Below the pieces are notes generated by a model. It had not been told where the DNA came from, did not search any database, and was given only the letters and a program-made list of their open reading frames with translations. A DNA stretch of 64,000 bases from Patagioenas fasciata (taxonomy: Eukaryota > Chordata > Aves > Columbiformes > Columbidae). Position numbers and translations under genes: made by a program. This document shows, piece after piece, positions 35,601 through 47,100 of this stretch. Location of the stretch: assembly GCF_037038585.1 (NCBI RefSeq), contig NC_092560.1, forward strand, positions 59,327,049-59,391,048, given 5' to 3'. Numbering within the stretch: the first letter of the stretch is position 1; every line of letters begins with the position of its first letter.

Positions 35601-38600
35601 GGTGTTCATTTTTCCACATTTGTGTTTGCTGTTACCATGCAACTAATTAGTGTATTAATTTCACAAAAAGAAACAACTAGCTTGCATTGTAGTGGATGGT
35701 TTATAGATGAAGTAAAACCTATGGAGTAGTTGCATACTGGTGTCATACTCTAGTACAGAAAAATGTTGATATTTAGAACAAATTGTACTTGGGGCTCCTT
35801 TGTAGTGCTGCAGTCTCCTGGAATATTTCTCCAGGGTGACCTTAAGTGCACCTTCCCCATCAGCAATGCAGCTGGGAAGCAGGGTGCAGAAAAGAAGAAA
35901 AAGAATAATTGTGTACTTCCCCACAGTGACCAGGAACAATGAATGGAAGAGATGTTGTACTGAGTCACAGCTGAGTGTTACAATGTGTGTACACTGCCAT
36001 GGTCAAAACAATGAAATGTCATTTTGTGTCCCTAGCTGTGCGTGAGGCAAGTACTGCTTTGTTCTGGAACAATGATGTATCTGTCTTGTGTAACTTTGGG
36101 TTCTTCAGCTGGCATCTAACAGCAAAATGGAAATGCCCCTAGGAGGGATGATGTGCATAACTAAGAGGTAAAATGTATCTCACTGAAATTTTAAGTTCAC
36201 ACTCTTGAGCTCGGTGTTCTGGCTCCCTCTGTAGCGCTACCCTTCCTGCTAGGGAGATATCATAAGAAGACGAATAACTCTGTTCTGAGATAGCTGCCTA
36301 AGGCTGTGTCTGGAGTGACCAAGAAGTGCTTCCAAATTTCTAGGCCAGGAGATGAATCCCAGCTGTGTCTGACTCTTTGTCAGGGAAAGATGTGCCTGCA
36401 CATATCCTGCTTTCTGCACATGCAGGACTACACTGCTATCTTGAGTTCTGCTTTCTGCACATGCAGGACTACACTGTTATCTTGTGTTCTGGTGAGATCC
36501 CTGAGTGGGATGATAGGCAGCTGCCGACCAGTATACAATGCAGTCCTGACTTTCTGGGATGAATCCAGCTGTTTCTCTGCCACGGCTATAGGAGAGGATA
36601 ATCCCACTGCTCTGTGGTTCTTCCAGCTATGTCACAGCATGCTGCAGTGGCAGTGACTCCAGGTGTTCCTGCAAATCAAAGGGTCATCCTGTGACTCCTG
36701 TAGAGTTCTGCCAGATGAGGAGTGTTCATGAAAGGGCAAGAAAAATGTCCTGAAAAATGTCTTGGTCTTGGCTGGCAACATTTCAATATGCATATGCTGA
36801 TCACTTTGTCTCACAGAACAGGCATACACCAGCATTGCTTTATTTTAGGATTTGCCATTCCTGATTTTGGTGTTTCATTCAGTTCTCAAGAGAAGCTCAG
36901 CCTGATGCATACTATAAAAACAGTAGCTGATGGATTGCCATGAAAGAAATGTTGGGGGATGCCTGTGTTATAAGGAGCCTACCCAGGAGATGGCAGCCGA
37001 GAGACGGCTGTTCGGACGAGCAGCTCCCAGTCTGCCCAGGTGCTGGCTGCACCGGCAAACACCGGTGCTCTCTTCGGCTGTCAGTCATGGAACTGCCACT
37101 GTCACACTCAGGAATGAAACCTTTAGATTGCTAGATTTTTAGCTTTTCTCTTAGCTCACTTTCCCCAGAGCTGCTCAAGGAATTTTTAGTTTTATTGACA
37201 AATGTGTTCATTTGCTCCATCAAAAACACTAAAAAAAATGCTAAAACTAATTATTAACAAAGTGAAGTAATTGATTGTAAATGGGGGCAGAAAGGTGACT
37301 TACAAGATAGAACTCAAGTGATTATAAGGCTGTTAAAATTATGTACACTTTACTATCTTATTTAAAGACAATAAAAAGTTGAGGCAATTAGTGATAGATT
37401 TTGAGATACATTTTCATACCTTTGTTTTCTTTAGTCTTTAAATCGAAAGCATTTGTTGTACCTCAGTTTGGATATGAAAGTGAATACACACAAGTCAGTC
37501 TATAAAGAAACTGGCTTTCAGTTCTGCAGAACACTGACACTTGGTGGAAGATGGAGTTTTGTGCCTTAAGATTAGGGTCATCTGATTCTGTATTATGGAA
37601 GTGTTAAAAATTGGTAGTCTGAATGTTTATGTACCACTGTTAAAAGTATGGAGGAGTTGAAAGTGCAAAAAAAAAGAAACCTCTGTGCAAGTGGCTAGTT
37701 TTCAGGTGGTCACTGCCATGACTGTCTTCTGTTCACAGCCAAGTTCCTCCCTCTCTTCCTTTCCCACTGTACTCCATCTGCTGGGGAGTAGCCAGAGCTG
37801 GTGTCAGGAGATGCTCCTGTTGATCCATTCTGTACACAGTATAAAGTGCAAGGCATAAGACTCACAGAATATGGTGTAATTTTACATGCCAGTGATGATA
37901 ACCTCATGTTTATAGGAAGTCCTGAGCATGGTAAGGTTTTAACAGCAACTATTCAGCCAGAGCTATTCAAATATAGATATTTTGCACTAATAAGAATGGA
38001 CTTACTTACACTACAATATAACTTACTGGTAGTGTTATGGTTATAACCTACAAGACTTCAAGTGTAGGTTCTTTGTATACCCAGCAAAGTCATTGTCCCC
38101 TTAGAGTTTTCACTGTGTGCTACTGGAACAAAGACATATTTGGCTCTATTTTACGTAGTGCTTTTTCAGTAGCATTTCTTCTCTTTAGGGTGCTGTTTAA
38201 AAATACACGAGTCTGTGTTCAGCAGTATTCTTGTTTTTATTGGAGTAACACTGTTAGGCCCTCAGGCAGGCACCACAGTGATACAGTCCATGCTCTCATA
38301 GAGCTTACATGCTAGCTTTCAGAAGTCAGCTTGCTTATAAATTCTGGTGTACATCCCCAATCTATACATAGGCTCATATGAAACTAACTGTGATTTTGGA
38401 CTTGATTCTAGTAGTTCAAGAAGTCAGCAGCTAGATTTCAAGACCAGAATCACATATAACTTGAGTTTGCTGAAGGTATTCCTGACTTCTCTTGCTGCAA
38501 GCAAAAACAGAAGCACATGCTGAAGCTCAACATTTCAGAATATTATTTCACCTGTAATGTGCTGGTTTAAAAAAGTAAAACTAAAAAACCCAAAACCCAA

Positions 38601-38791
38601 CCCCTTGCCTATAATACAAAATATACATAATATTTCCAGCATTATTTGTGGCTGTGCCAACTTAAAAGTGCAATAAACTCACCCATTACAAAAACTGAAT
38701 TAGCAATTTAAGTATTAATTGTAAAAGAAAAATAAACTAGTAACTTGAAGTGGTTAGGATACAAAAACTTCACCCCTTGCTATGCCTTCCC
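35601..38791. other. Intergenic DNA between convergent genes
   Basis: Non-coding stretch between MOCS2 and ITGA2 with a 41-bp tandem duplication at 36405-36486. Frames of up to 116 codons (35661-36656) overlap in conflicting registers and resemble no family. Confidence 0.5.
36405..36486 (+). repeat. Two-copy 41-bp tandem duplication
   Basis: The unit, containing CTGCTTTCTGCACATGCAGG followed by ACTACACTG, occurs at 36405-36445 and 36446-36486 with three mismatches. It looks like a recent slippage or unequal-exchange duplication. The unit includes the palindrome CTGCACATGCAG. Confidence 0.9.
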
Positions 38792-38797
38792 TTTATT
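38792..38797 (-). terminator. ITGA2: Candidate ITGA2 polyadenylation signal
   Basis: TTTATT on the + strand is AATAAA on the - strand. It is the first such hexamer I found downstream of the ITGA2 stop, followed on the - strand by GGGGTG and TTTTTGT, which suit a downstream element. It implies a 3' UTR of about 2.3 kb. Confidence 0.4.
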
Positions 38798-41097
38798 TTG
38801 GGAAAAAGTATTATGTCCAGGCTGGGGGGAAATCCTGTTGTCTGGGACAAAACAAAACGCAGTGAAGACAAGTGAACTGAATAATTGCTACCTAATTGAT
38901 AAACTGTAAATCCCCAAAGACGCTGGATGTCAGATATTGACCTGTACCTCCCACCAAAGGTGGAAGAAGGAAATCTGGCCAAATGCCTGAATTTCCCTTA
39001 CAAGCAGCACCAGAAATGAAAGATGTTGCCATCTGCTGCGTTGTGAAATTTCCCCTCTGGCCTGGAGTGCATGACCCTGGTTATGTAGGAGTTTCCCACA
39101 CGTACACGTGTAGGGTTTTGTTTTCTCCCTCACAAGTTTATACAAGAATTGAGGCAGACAAGTTTTTATCTTTACTTTCAGAGCATTTGCCCTCAGAGTT
39201 ACAAGTCAGGAGCTTATTCTTTTTCCTTTATGCTTTTTTTTTTCTTTCTTTCGCTTTTTTTTTCTTTCTTTCACTTTTTACATAATTATTTTGGTCACAA
39301 ACTCAGCTTATTTGACAATCGAGACCAGAATCTGGATTGTTTTTCAGAATGTAGAAAAACCTCCACCCTAAAATGTAACATTTCATAGATACAAAATAAA
39401 TCCAAAACACATACAAAACTATACTGAGCACAATCCATCTCCATCTGCCACTGCAAATGATGCTGTTATTTGCCAAAGAGATGGTTGGCTCCTGACTGAT
39501 TACTGATTAAAAAGGACAGAGTAAAACTTTCAAATGTGCTCAAGCCTAGGTTTTGAAGAGTCTCTCAGAAAATAATCTGAAAGGTGCCTAAATATAATTA
39601 CAATCTAGCTTTGGGAGAAAGAAAACATGACTTCATGTTCTGCATCAGGCACATTTAAATGCTTCACTCTCCAAGTAAATCACCTTGAATTGGAAACAAT
39701 ATCTCACTTGCATGACAGCGGACATAAGGACATAACACAGATCTTCTCTTACTATCTATTATGAGCATAACCGCCAGCCATGAGAGAAAGGGAGCCAAAA
39801 GGCCAGTTCCCCTGACTGTTAGCAGTCTAACAGCGTGGGCCTTTTCATTAAAATCAGGCAGTGTAACGGCATATGATAAACTTTAGGCATGTAGCCAATA
39901 GAAAGTCACCCAAGTGTTGTGCTTAGAGCTCCTTCCAGAGCACTACAGTACTTTACTGTATATAAGTTAATCAAGACATGAACACCTGGGACCAAATAAA
40001 ATGTGACAGGTAAAGGAGGTCATACTGAACTTTGGTCTCCTGGAGGGCACTGAGATGCTAAAGAAACGTGCAGTATACAATTTGCAGAGCTTAGATCTTC
40101 ACTGCCCTCTGCCCTGATGTGCATTCCTTAGTCATCATCCCCTTTAGTTCACTGCATGCTCTTAGTCTTGCAGAATCTTTCAGTACAGAATACAAGGCAA
40201 GATCTTGACTGTCTTCCCTATTTCCATCAAAAGCTAAACTGGTGTCAGAGGGACTGTGAGCATAAAGCCCAGCGTAACACTAGTGGTAGTGCTTCTCAAC
40301 ATGAAATCTGAAAATCAATTAGAGCATTGCAGAGAACATGTTGTTAGTGATTATGAAATTCATATTTTCTTCTCGGAGAGAAGGCGGCAGTTATACATAT
40401 CATTTGGCAATACTTCCCCAAAACAACGTATTTCAGTAATTTAGTTGTGACCTTAGTGCAAGGAATATGGTGAACTTTTGGAACAGTTTGCCCATCCAGT
40501 TGTCCTGTAGCACTCAGACAGACATCTTCATATGCAGCTCCCACTTTATAGATCAGTTAAGACTGATCAGTTAGTTGGTGCAAATTATTTCTCTAAAACA
40601 ATGAGCTAGTCAACAAAAAAATGAGTTTTCTTCTCCCAGTCTGGAAGCAGTATTCACCACACATTCATCATCAACTTAATAGAAAATGTCCTTTACACAT
40701 ATGGTACTTGTCAACTGAATTATGAACTGATGCTGCTCCACAATAATCCAAAATAAATTGCTCTTGTTTCACTCTGCAGTGGATCAGGAGAAGGGCTGCT
40801 GGCACAATAGGTTACTGTAAACTCCGGACCTGCCAGTTCTAAGGGCTAAGTTTGTTTGAAAGGCAAAACTTTATAAGAAAAGGCATTATAAATCATTTTT
40901 GAAAAACACAAACTGTCCTGCAGTTACTCTTATAATAGAGTAGAATCTGTAAAATATTTTCATCTATAAAAAGACACTTTCATTAAAAATGTTTAAATGT
41001 TACTAAGTTTTAAGGCACTCCAGCTGAAGAACTGACTTGATCACAACTACTGTTGGTGGCTCAGATCTCCTCTCTTTATCCCCGTAACTCATCTTCT
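38798..41097 (-). other. ITGA2: Presumed ITGA2 3' UTR
   Basis: Follows the ITGA2 stop on the - strand. No coding signal was seen. It contains a two-copy pyrimidine-rich repeat (+ strand) at 39232-39272. The extent depends on the polyadenylation site chosen. Confidence 0.4.
39232..39272 (+). repeat. Two-copy polypyrimidine tandem repeat
   Basis: GC followed by a T run and CTTTCTTTC is repeated twice (39232-39252 and 39253-39272), differing by one T. On the - strand it is a GAAA-rich purine tract. Confidence 0.8.
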
Positions 41098-41187
41098 TCA
41101 GTCTTTGTCCTTTGTGAGTTCTGCAATTTCATCAACATCTTCTATATCCTGTGTCATTTTCTCATACTGTCTCTTGAAGAAGCCGAG
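41098..41187 (-). CDS. ITGA2: ITGA2 terminal exon: cytoplasmic tail
   Basis: Acceptor TTTTTACAG|CTC, 29 codons then TGA at 41098-41100. It encodes LGFFKRQYEKMTQ, the integrin alpha GFFKR clasp, and ends EIAELTKDKD. The final residues differ from human ETTELSS. Confidence 0.95.
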   Translation of the reverse strand, partial: LGFFKRQYEKMTQDIEDVDEIAELTKDKD

Positions 41188-44100
41188 CTGTAAAAAGTAC
41201 AGAAGCAATACCACATCACAGTCAGCCATCGATAATTAAATTTCTCAGCTAAGCTAAATAGTGTAATGGTAGAAATACATAAAACACATATACAGGCTTG
41301 ATTTGTAGATGATTTCTAACTGTGAAATGAAAGGACCTGGGCCTCAAACCCTGCCTGGTGCAACTGAACACCAGAACAGCAGTGCTGTGTAGCCAGCTGT
41401 CTCCTTACCAAGATACAGACATCTCCATACTGCCTTGGTATGCCCAGGAGACCTTCAAGCACATGGTATATAGAAAAACTTTTCTCTCCCCTTAAGCTAG
41501 ATACCCTTTGTAAATGACTTTTTGCCCTTCTCTGTTCTTTTTTTGTCTGTTCTGTGTATATTCTTCTCCTCCTTGCTTATAGTCCCCAGCTTTGCCCACC
41601 AGGAATATCATGGGAGTTCGTAGCCTAGCTGGAGAGTTATGGAAGGAGGCAAACAGTGTCAAAATGAAAAAAAGTAAACGCCACAGCTCCTGTTTTGAAG
41701 CACTGGAAACTCATTTATCATCTTCACATTGGCTAATGCTATGGGGACTCATTTCAGAATTTTGATTTTTAAAGCCATTCTAAAGGCTCCCACTGAAGGC
41801 ACAATGACAATGCAATATTATTCATCCCACCAAACTACATGTGCAGTTTTGTTCAGCACCAGAGAAGAGAGATTGCAAAGAAAATAGCCTAAATGTGTTT
41901 ATCCCTTACTGGTTTTCTTTTTAAGAATATAAACACCTACTTACTTTCCACAAAACGGCAACCAATACTAACAGCAAGAGGAGTCCAGCCAAAATACTGC
42001 CAATCACAACACCAACTGGTATCTCAGCTTTCTCATCTGGCTTCATTATTGTAACTGGGATCTGAAAACAGAGGGATTGTGCGTCAAAGGTTAACATTAA
42101 CTGCACATAAAGTAGGATTTGTAAACCAAATACCTGACTAATCAAGAATAGTGGGACTGCACACATTCTAGGATCACTGACTGGAACACACCAGGCAACT
42201 ACAGCCTTTTCACTGCTACCTGGTTATAGCACTTTCACAGGTACTTGGTTGCACCATCATGGCATATGGCATTGCCAGCTAAGGATTAGGGCCCTCATCA
42301 CTGATGGTTGTACACAACAGGCAGAGAAGCAATCTCTTCTTGCCAACTTCCTGCCTCTCCAGTAACAGGAGGTCTTTCAGAGTTGTTCCCCTAGTGCGCG
42401 GACACACCATCAGTAGGTAAACCAGACATGCTGGCAAGGAACAGCCTGGTGTAGAACCCCATCTGCTCAAAACAGACTTCTGTTGCATCAGCTGGAGAAC
42501 TAGTACTTCTTACTGAGCACTGTCAGACCCTGTTATGTGTGGTGAGCAGCTGTAGGAGGCAACACTAATCATGGAAGCCAGACAGCATCATGCACTCACT
42601 GTGTCTGCTGAAATCTCTCCCCTCCTGCTGGGCAGGTACCTCTGTCTCCTTTGCTTTTCCTACCTGTTGTGGGAAACTACTAGGAATTTGTTAATCTGTG
42701 TTCTCCTGAGTCAACTGCATGACTTTGCTGTAAGATGTATGAGTCAAACAGCAGTGTTTCTAGCACACCTATGCTTCCTGAACTACAAGCAATACCAGAG
42801 AGCTCCCAGAACAGCATACTGTGTCTGGAAGTTAGTTTTCAGGTGATACCCTATCTAGTAGGATTGAGTATGACCATCTATACAGCTACGTATAACATAG
42901 TTGCTCAGGGAGATATTGCTGTAATATTTATGAACTGTCAAATCCTTGGATTTAATCTTGGAATGACATACATTTAGCATTAAGGTTTTTTCCTTCCTGA
43001 AACATGATAAAAGAAGTCACGTTGGTTTATTTTCTCAGGGTTGCTTGCTCAGCACATTTGTCTGGTGTAATTTAATCTTCAGCTTTCTGGGAAACTTGCA
43101 CTGGACTGACATCTCAGTGATTTAAGTAATTTCTGCTGGAAGGCTTCAATGTTATGCTAGGTGTGGCTATGTGTATTCATTTCACTGAGGCAAGCGGGCT
43201 TTGTGTATTTCCTAACTAAATGACCATAAAGATGGTTATAGCAGGTTAATGTTCTGTCCTCCAGCTGGCAGTCCTTTCCAGCTTGGAAAAAAATCTGAAA
43301 GCTTTTATGCAGATACCTAAGCAGCTTCCCCACATAGCATCACAAGGCAATGTTAATTCATTTGGCCACAGAGCAAGCCAGCTCATCCAAACTGAAGAGC
43401 CAGTCTCATATATGTGTGCAGTTTGCCTAGTAGTGCTTTCTCCATTAGATTACTAATTAAGTGGCACTGTTGGGAGAGGTAAATTGATGCCTAAGAATAC
43501 ATATCTTCCCTGAAGTCAAACTGTGGTCAGTAAGACACCACAGCTGGGATTCACCTCATCTAGTGTTATATTCACAATGGAAATGGCTTCCAATGGAAAA
43601 GTGTAGGAGCTTTTCGAGCCTAATTCATCCTACTTGTTTTAATTATCGTCTTTAAAACTAGATGGATTGCATCTCAGAAATACCTATTTTTTCAACTGAT
43701 TAAGTTTTATAGAAGGGCTAACTCTGATGTAGATGCCTAATGTAAATATTAAGTTGGATGAATCCTACCACCTCCATCGAAAATAACAGGGTAACTAGGG
43801 AAATAAACTCAGATTGCCTCTGCACTGTCCTGTTCCCAAGGAAGCATGAAAGGCAAAGTCTGGCTATCACTGCTGACCAGCCAAGTAGTACATGCAGTGA
43901 TGGGTAATGACTCCATCACTGAAGTGTGAAAGGAAATTGTCTGCCCTAGGGAGAGTGTGCCTCCACCAGCTGGCACATTTTCCTAGACTTTGCACAGGGT
44001 GAGAGGCTGTCGAGTATGGATCAGGCTGTAAGCCTCCCCAAAAGCCACCATGTTTCTTAGGAGCCCTGTGGATAACTTTCAGGGTCTGTTCAGCCACTTC

Positions 44101-47100
44101 TGCACTGCTGTAAAATTCCCAGCTGCAGATGTTTCAATGGCTGAGGAATTACCTTTTATTAAAATTTGTCAACTGACTTAATCAACAGTGATCTGAATAA
44201 TTAAATTCTGGTTCTCCTGAAATCACCAACAGAAACAGTGGTAATGCAGATTTGGCCACATCATGCTCCAACTGTGGAAAAACACCTAGAAATACATGCT
44301 TTATGAGCTACTTAAAAAGCCTGTGCAATTAATTGGAATATTTGCATTGTCTATCAATGAATTTCATCTCCTAGCAGAAATACTACCATGCCACAAAGCC
44401 GAGGCATTCAGCACACTTAAAATACAGGCATGTAACTTTTCTGCAAAAACATGGCATTATTTCCAGAACTATACATACATTCCCTTTGGTTCTTCAGGCA
44501 TTGGAGGTTTCCCTGAATACAAAAGGGTCTATTCAGAGGCTCTTCACAAGAATGGAGTGATTCATGAGAAAACAATGACAAAAATAGTATTGAATTATGG
44601 TCTTACTTCCCCATGGAGATAGATCAATCAATACTGTCTTCATACATATTTAATTTAACTGAATTTTCCATTGCCTGTGAACAGGCTATGCTACACATTC
44701 TCACAGGTGTTTGACTCTCTTACAAACTTGTATGTTGGTTTTCAATGGCCTTAGTTATTTTCATGGATAAAAGAGGCTGATAAATCCTGTAAAAATAAAT
44801 CTAAACTTAGTATTGCAAATCTATCTTTAGATAGGCCAAGAGAACAAGGTATCTTTTTATTATTTATATAACAGCACCACAATGCTAATATATTCTTCAA
44901 GTGTTGTTTATGTTTCTGTATAGCAGATGGTAACCTTGGGAGAAGGATTCTACACTAATACAGTGGTGGTCTGGAGACCTTTCTTGAGATTAGCTGTGTC
45001 CATATTGTCTATATGACAGCCATTCCAAATGCAAAAAAACCCAACATTACACATTCTTTTACAAATCAGATTAAGTATATTTGCTGGAGACCTGTGCCAA
45101 ACATCTGTCCACAAACTTCAAACCAAATACACTTACAGAAGTAAGACTATAAATGAGATTTGCAAAAATGTTACCCAGAGCTCATTTATCTACAACAACT
45201 AATTCCACTGCAGAAAAGAAGTCAAAATTTTGATCTTTTACGAACAGGAAGTTGAATGAATTTCTGAAATTTCTAACTGAGTTTTGCTGATAGTCCTACA
45301 ATCTATTTGAGATCTACAGATTTTGATTAAGTCTGTTTATATAGCAGTTGGCTGAAATGAAAACATTTGAGTAACTTAAGGGAGATATTATATAGCCAAA
45401 AGGATACATTAATTCAACATAATCAAATGTCATCAAAGTTTGTAATTTGCTATGTACTCCTAAAGGACACTGAAAATTAGATATTATCACTTTAATGCAA
45501 TAAAAGAGAAGTTGAAAAAATATACTTATCTATCACTTACAGTTAGGGTATTCTCTCGAATTATAAATAACTCAGGGTTATGTGTATCGATTTTTGCATC
45601 TGTAGAGAGTTTTAATGTCTGGAAAGTTAACTGAAAAAGAAGATAAAAAACCTGTAAATCTCAATTACATGGCATATTGATTAGAATGTAGTCGTCCTAA
45701 AATAATTTTCTTTCTTTGAAATGAAGACTTCAGATGCACAAAAAAAATCACAGTATAAAGAAAATTAAAATGATGTTTTTATTTGTCCCAAGCTAACATG
45801 CCTATGAAACTAATAATGTATCAGTAATCAGATTTAATTTTGATGTTCTTACTTAGCAAGGAAACTGGAGAACTGGCTTTTTTTTTTTTCCTGGAACACA
45901 TAGTTCAAGCAAAAGAGAGGAATTTTATTATATACCAATTTTTATAGCTATTTCAAAGCTGCCACTACTGCTAGCAGTGAAGACATGGGGGGAATAATAA
46001 CAGTAAGAAAGGGAGAAATATCTCAGCAATGAAAGACACATCTCTGGCCTTTGAAAGAAATGGAAACTGGATGTTCTTTCCCTTTGCCCCCCCACATCAC
46101 CTCTATCCAATGCTTTTTCCCCATTTATTTTTTCCTATCACTATCTGTTCCTCTGCACTGCTCAAATTCTGACACTGCTCCCTCAGCTTAAGAAAGAACA
46201 GGACAAAAATATTAAGCCAATTCCCATTTGAAAAGGGATCTTGAGCCAGATCCCACTTCACTCTGTGCCTGTGTTGAGAGGCAGAGGAGTGTGGCTGTGC
46301 AGCCACCACCAGCTCACCACGGGTCTTCTCCACTGGCACGGGCACAAGCGGCTCTGCTTCCCACAGCACCTCCCCAAACAGCACAGGAGCGCTGGCCAGC
46401 CATCCCAAATGCAATGCCTGTCTGTCATTTTGATCTGTCATTCTGCCTCCACAGACATTTCCCTGTGGCAGGGCCAGGTACAGTGGGCTTGACACAGGGA
46501 ATGTAAGAAACCGTGGGTCCACAGCAGCCCATGCACAACAAATTGACAGTCCCTGTAGCATATTGTCATCGCACGACTGCACTGTGGCCGTCTGCCCAAC
46601 TGGTCTGTCCTGTGCTCCTCAATGTTTAAAAACTTGCCTGCAACTATTCAAAGCTCTTTTTAAATTCCTAAATGCATCTTTCTTTGGTTTGCTTAGCAGG
46701 TACCAGCAAGCTTGCTATCCCCTTCCTGGACAATGACTGATTGCCATAAAATAAAGAGGCTGATGTCATGCACTGTTGAGTGACTGCAAGATTATTTGCA
46801 CTGAACATTGACAATCAAACAGAAAATAACAAAATGGGAGATGAGAGGAAACCTGTGACAAACAATCTTTCCATCCCATCTCTCCTGCAATGACTGCAAC
46901 ATTTCATTCAGGTCTCCACCTTCTGTGTACTTGACAGCACTAACAAGTGGTCTTCACCCAGCTGATTTGAAAAATACAAACTTTAAAGACAGACAGATGC
47001 TTTGCTTCACACAATTGCATAAGTATATTACATTATCAATCTGACCTTTTCCTTTTGAGATGAATACTAAAGCTGACAACAGCCCTGCTGTTAAACGTCA

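Noticed and set aside
43470..43560. MIR-like stretch in an ITGA2 intron
   Set aside because: Only a few short phrases match the core SINE, which is not enough to separate from chance by eye.
46103..46582. 159-codon - strand frame inside an ITGA2 intron
   Set aside because: Same strand as ITGA2, but no similarity to integrins or any family I know. The opposite strand is equally open, suggesting composition rather than coding.
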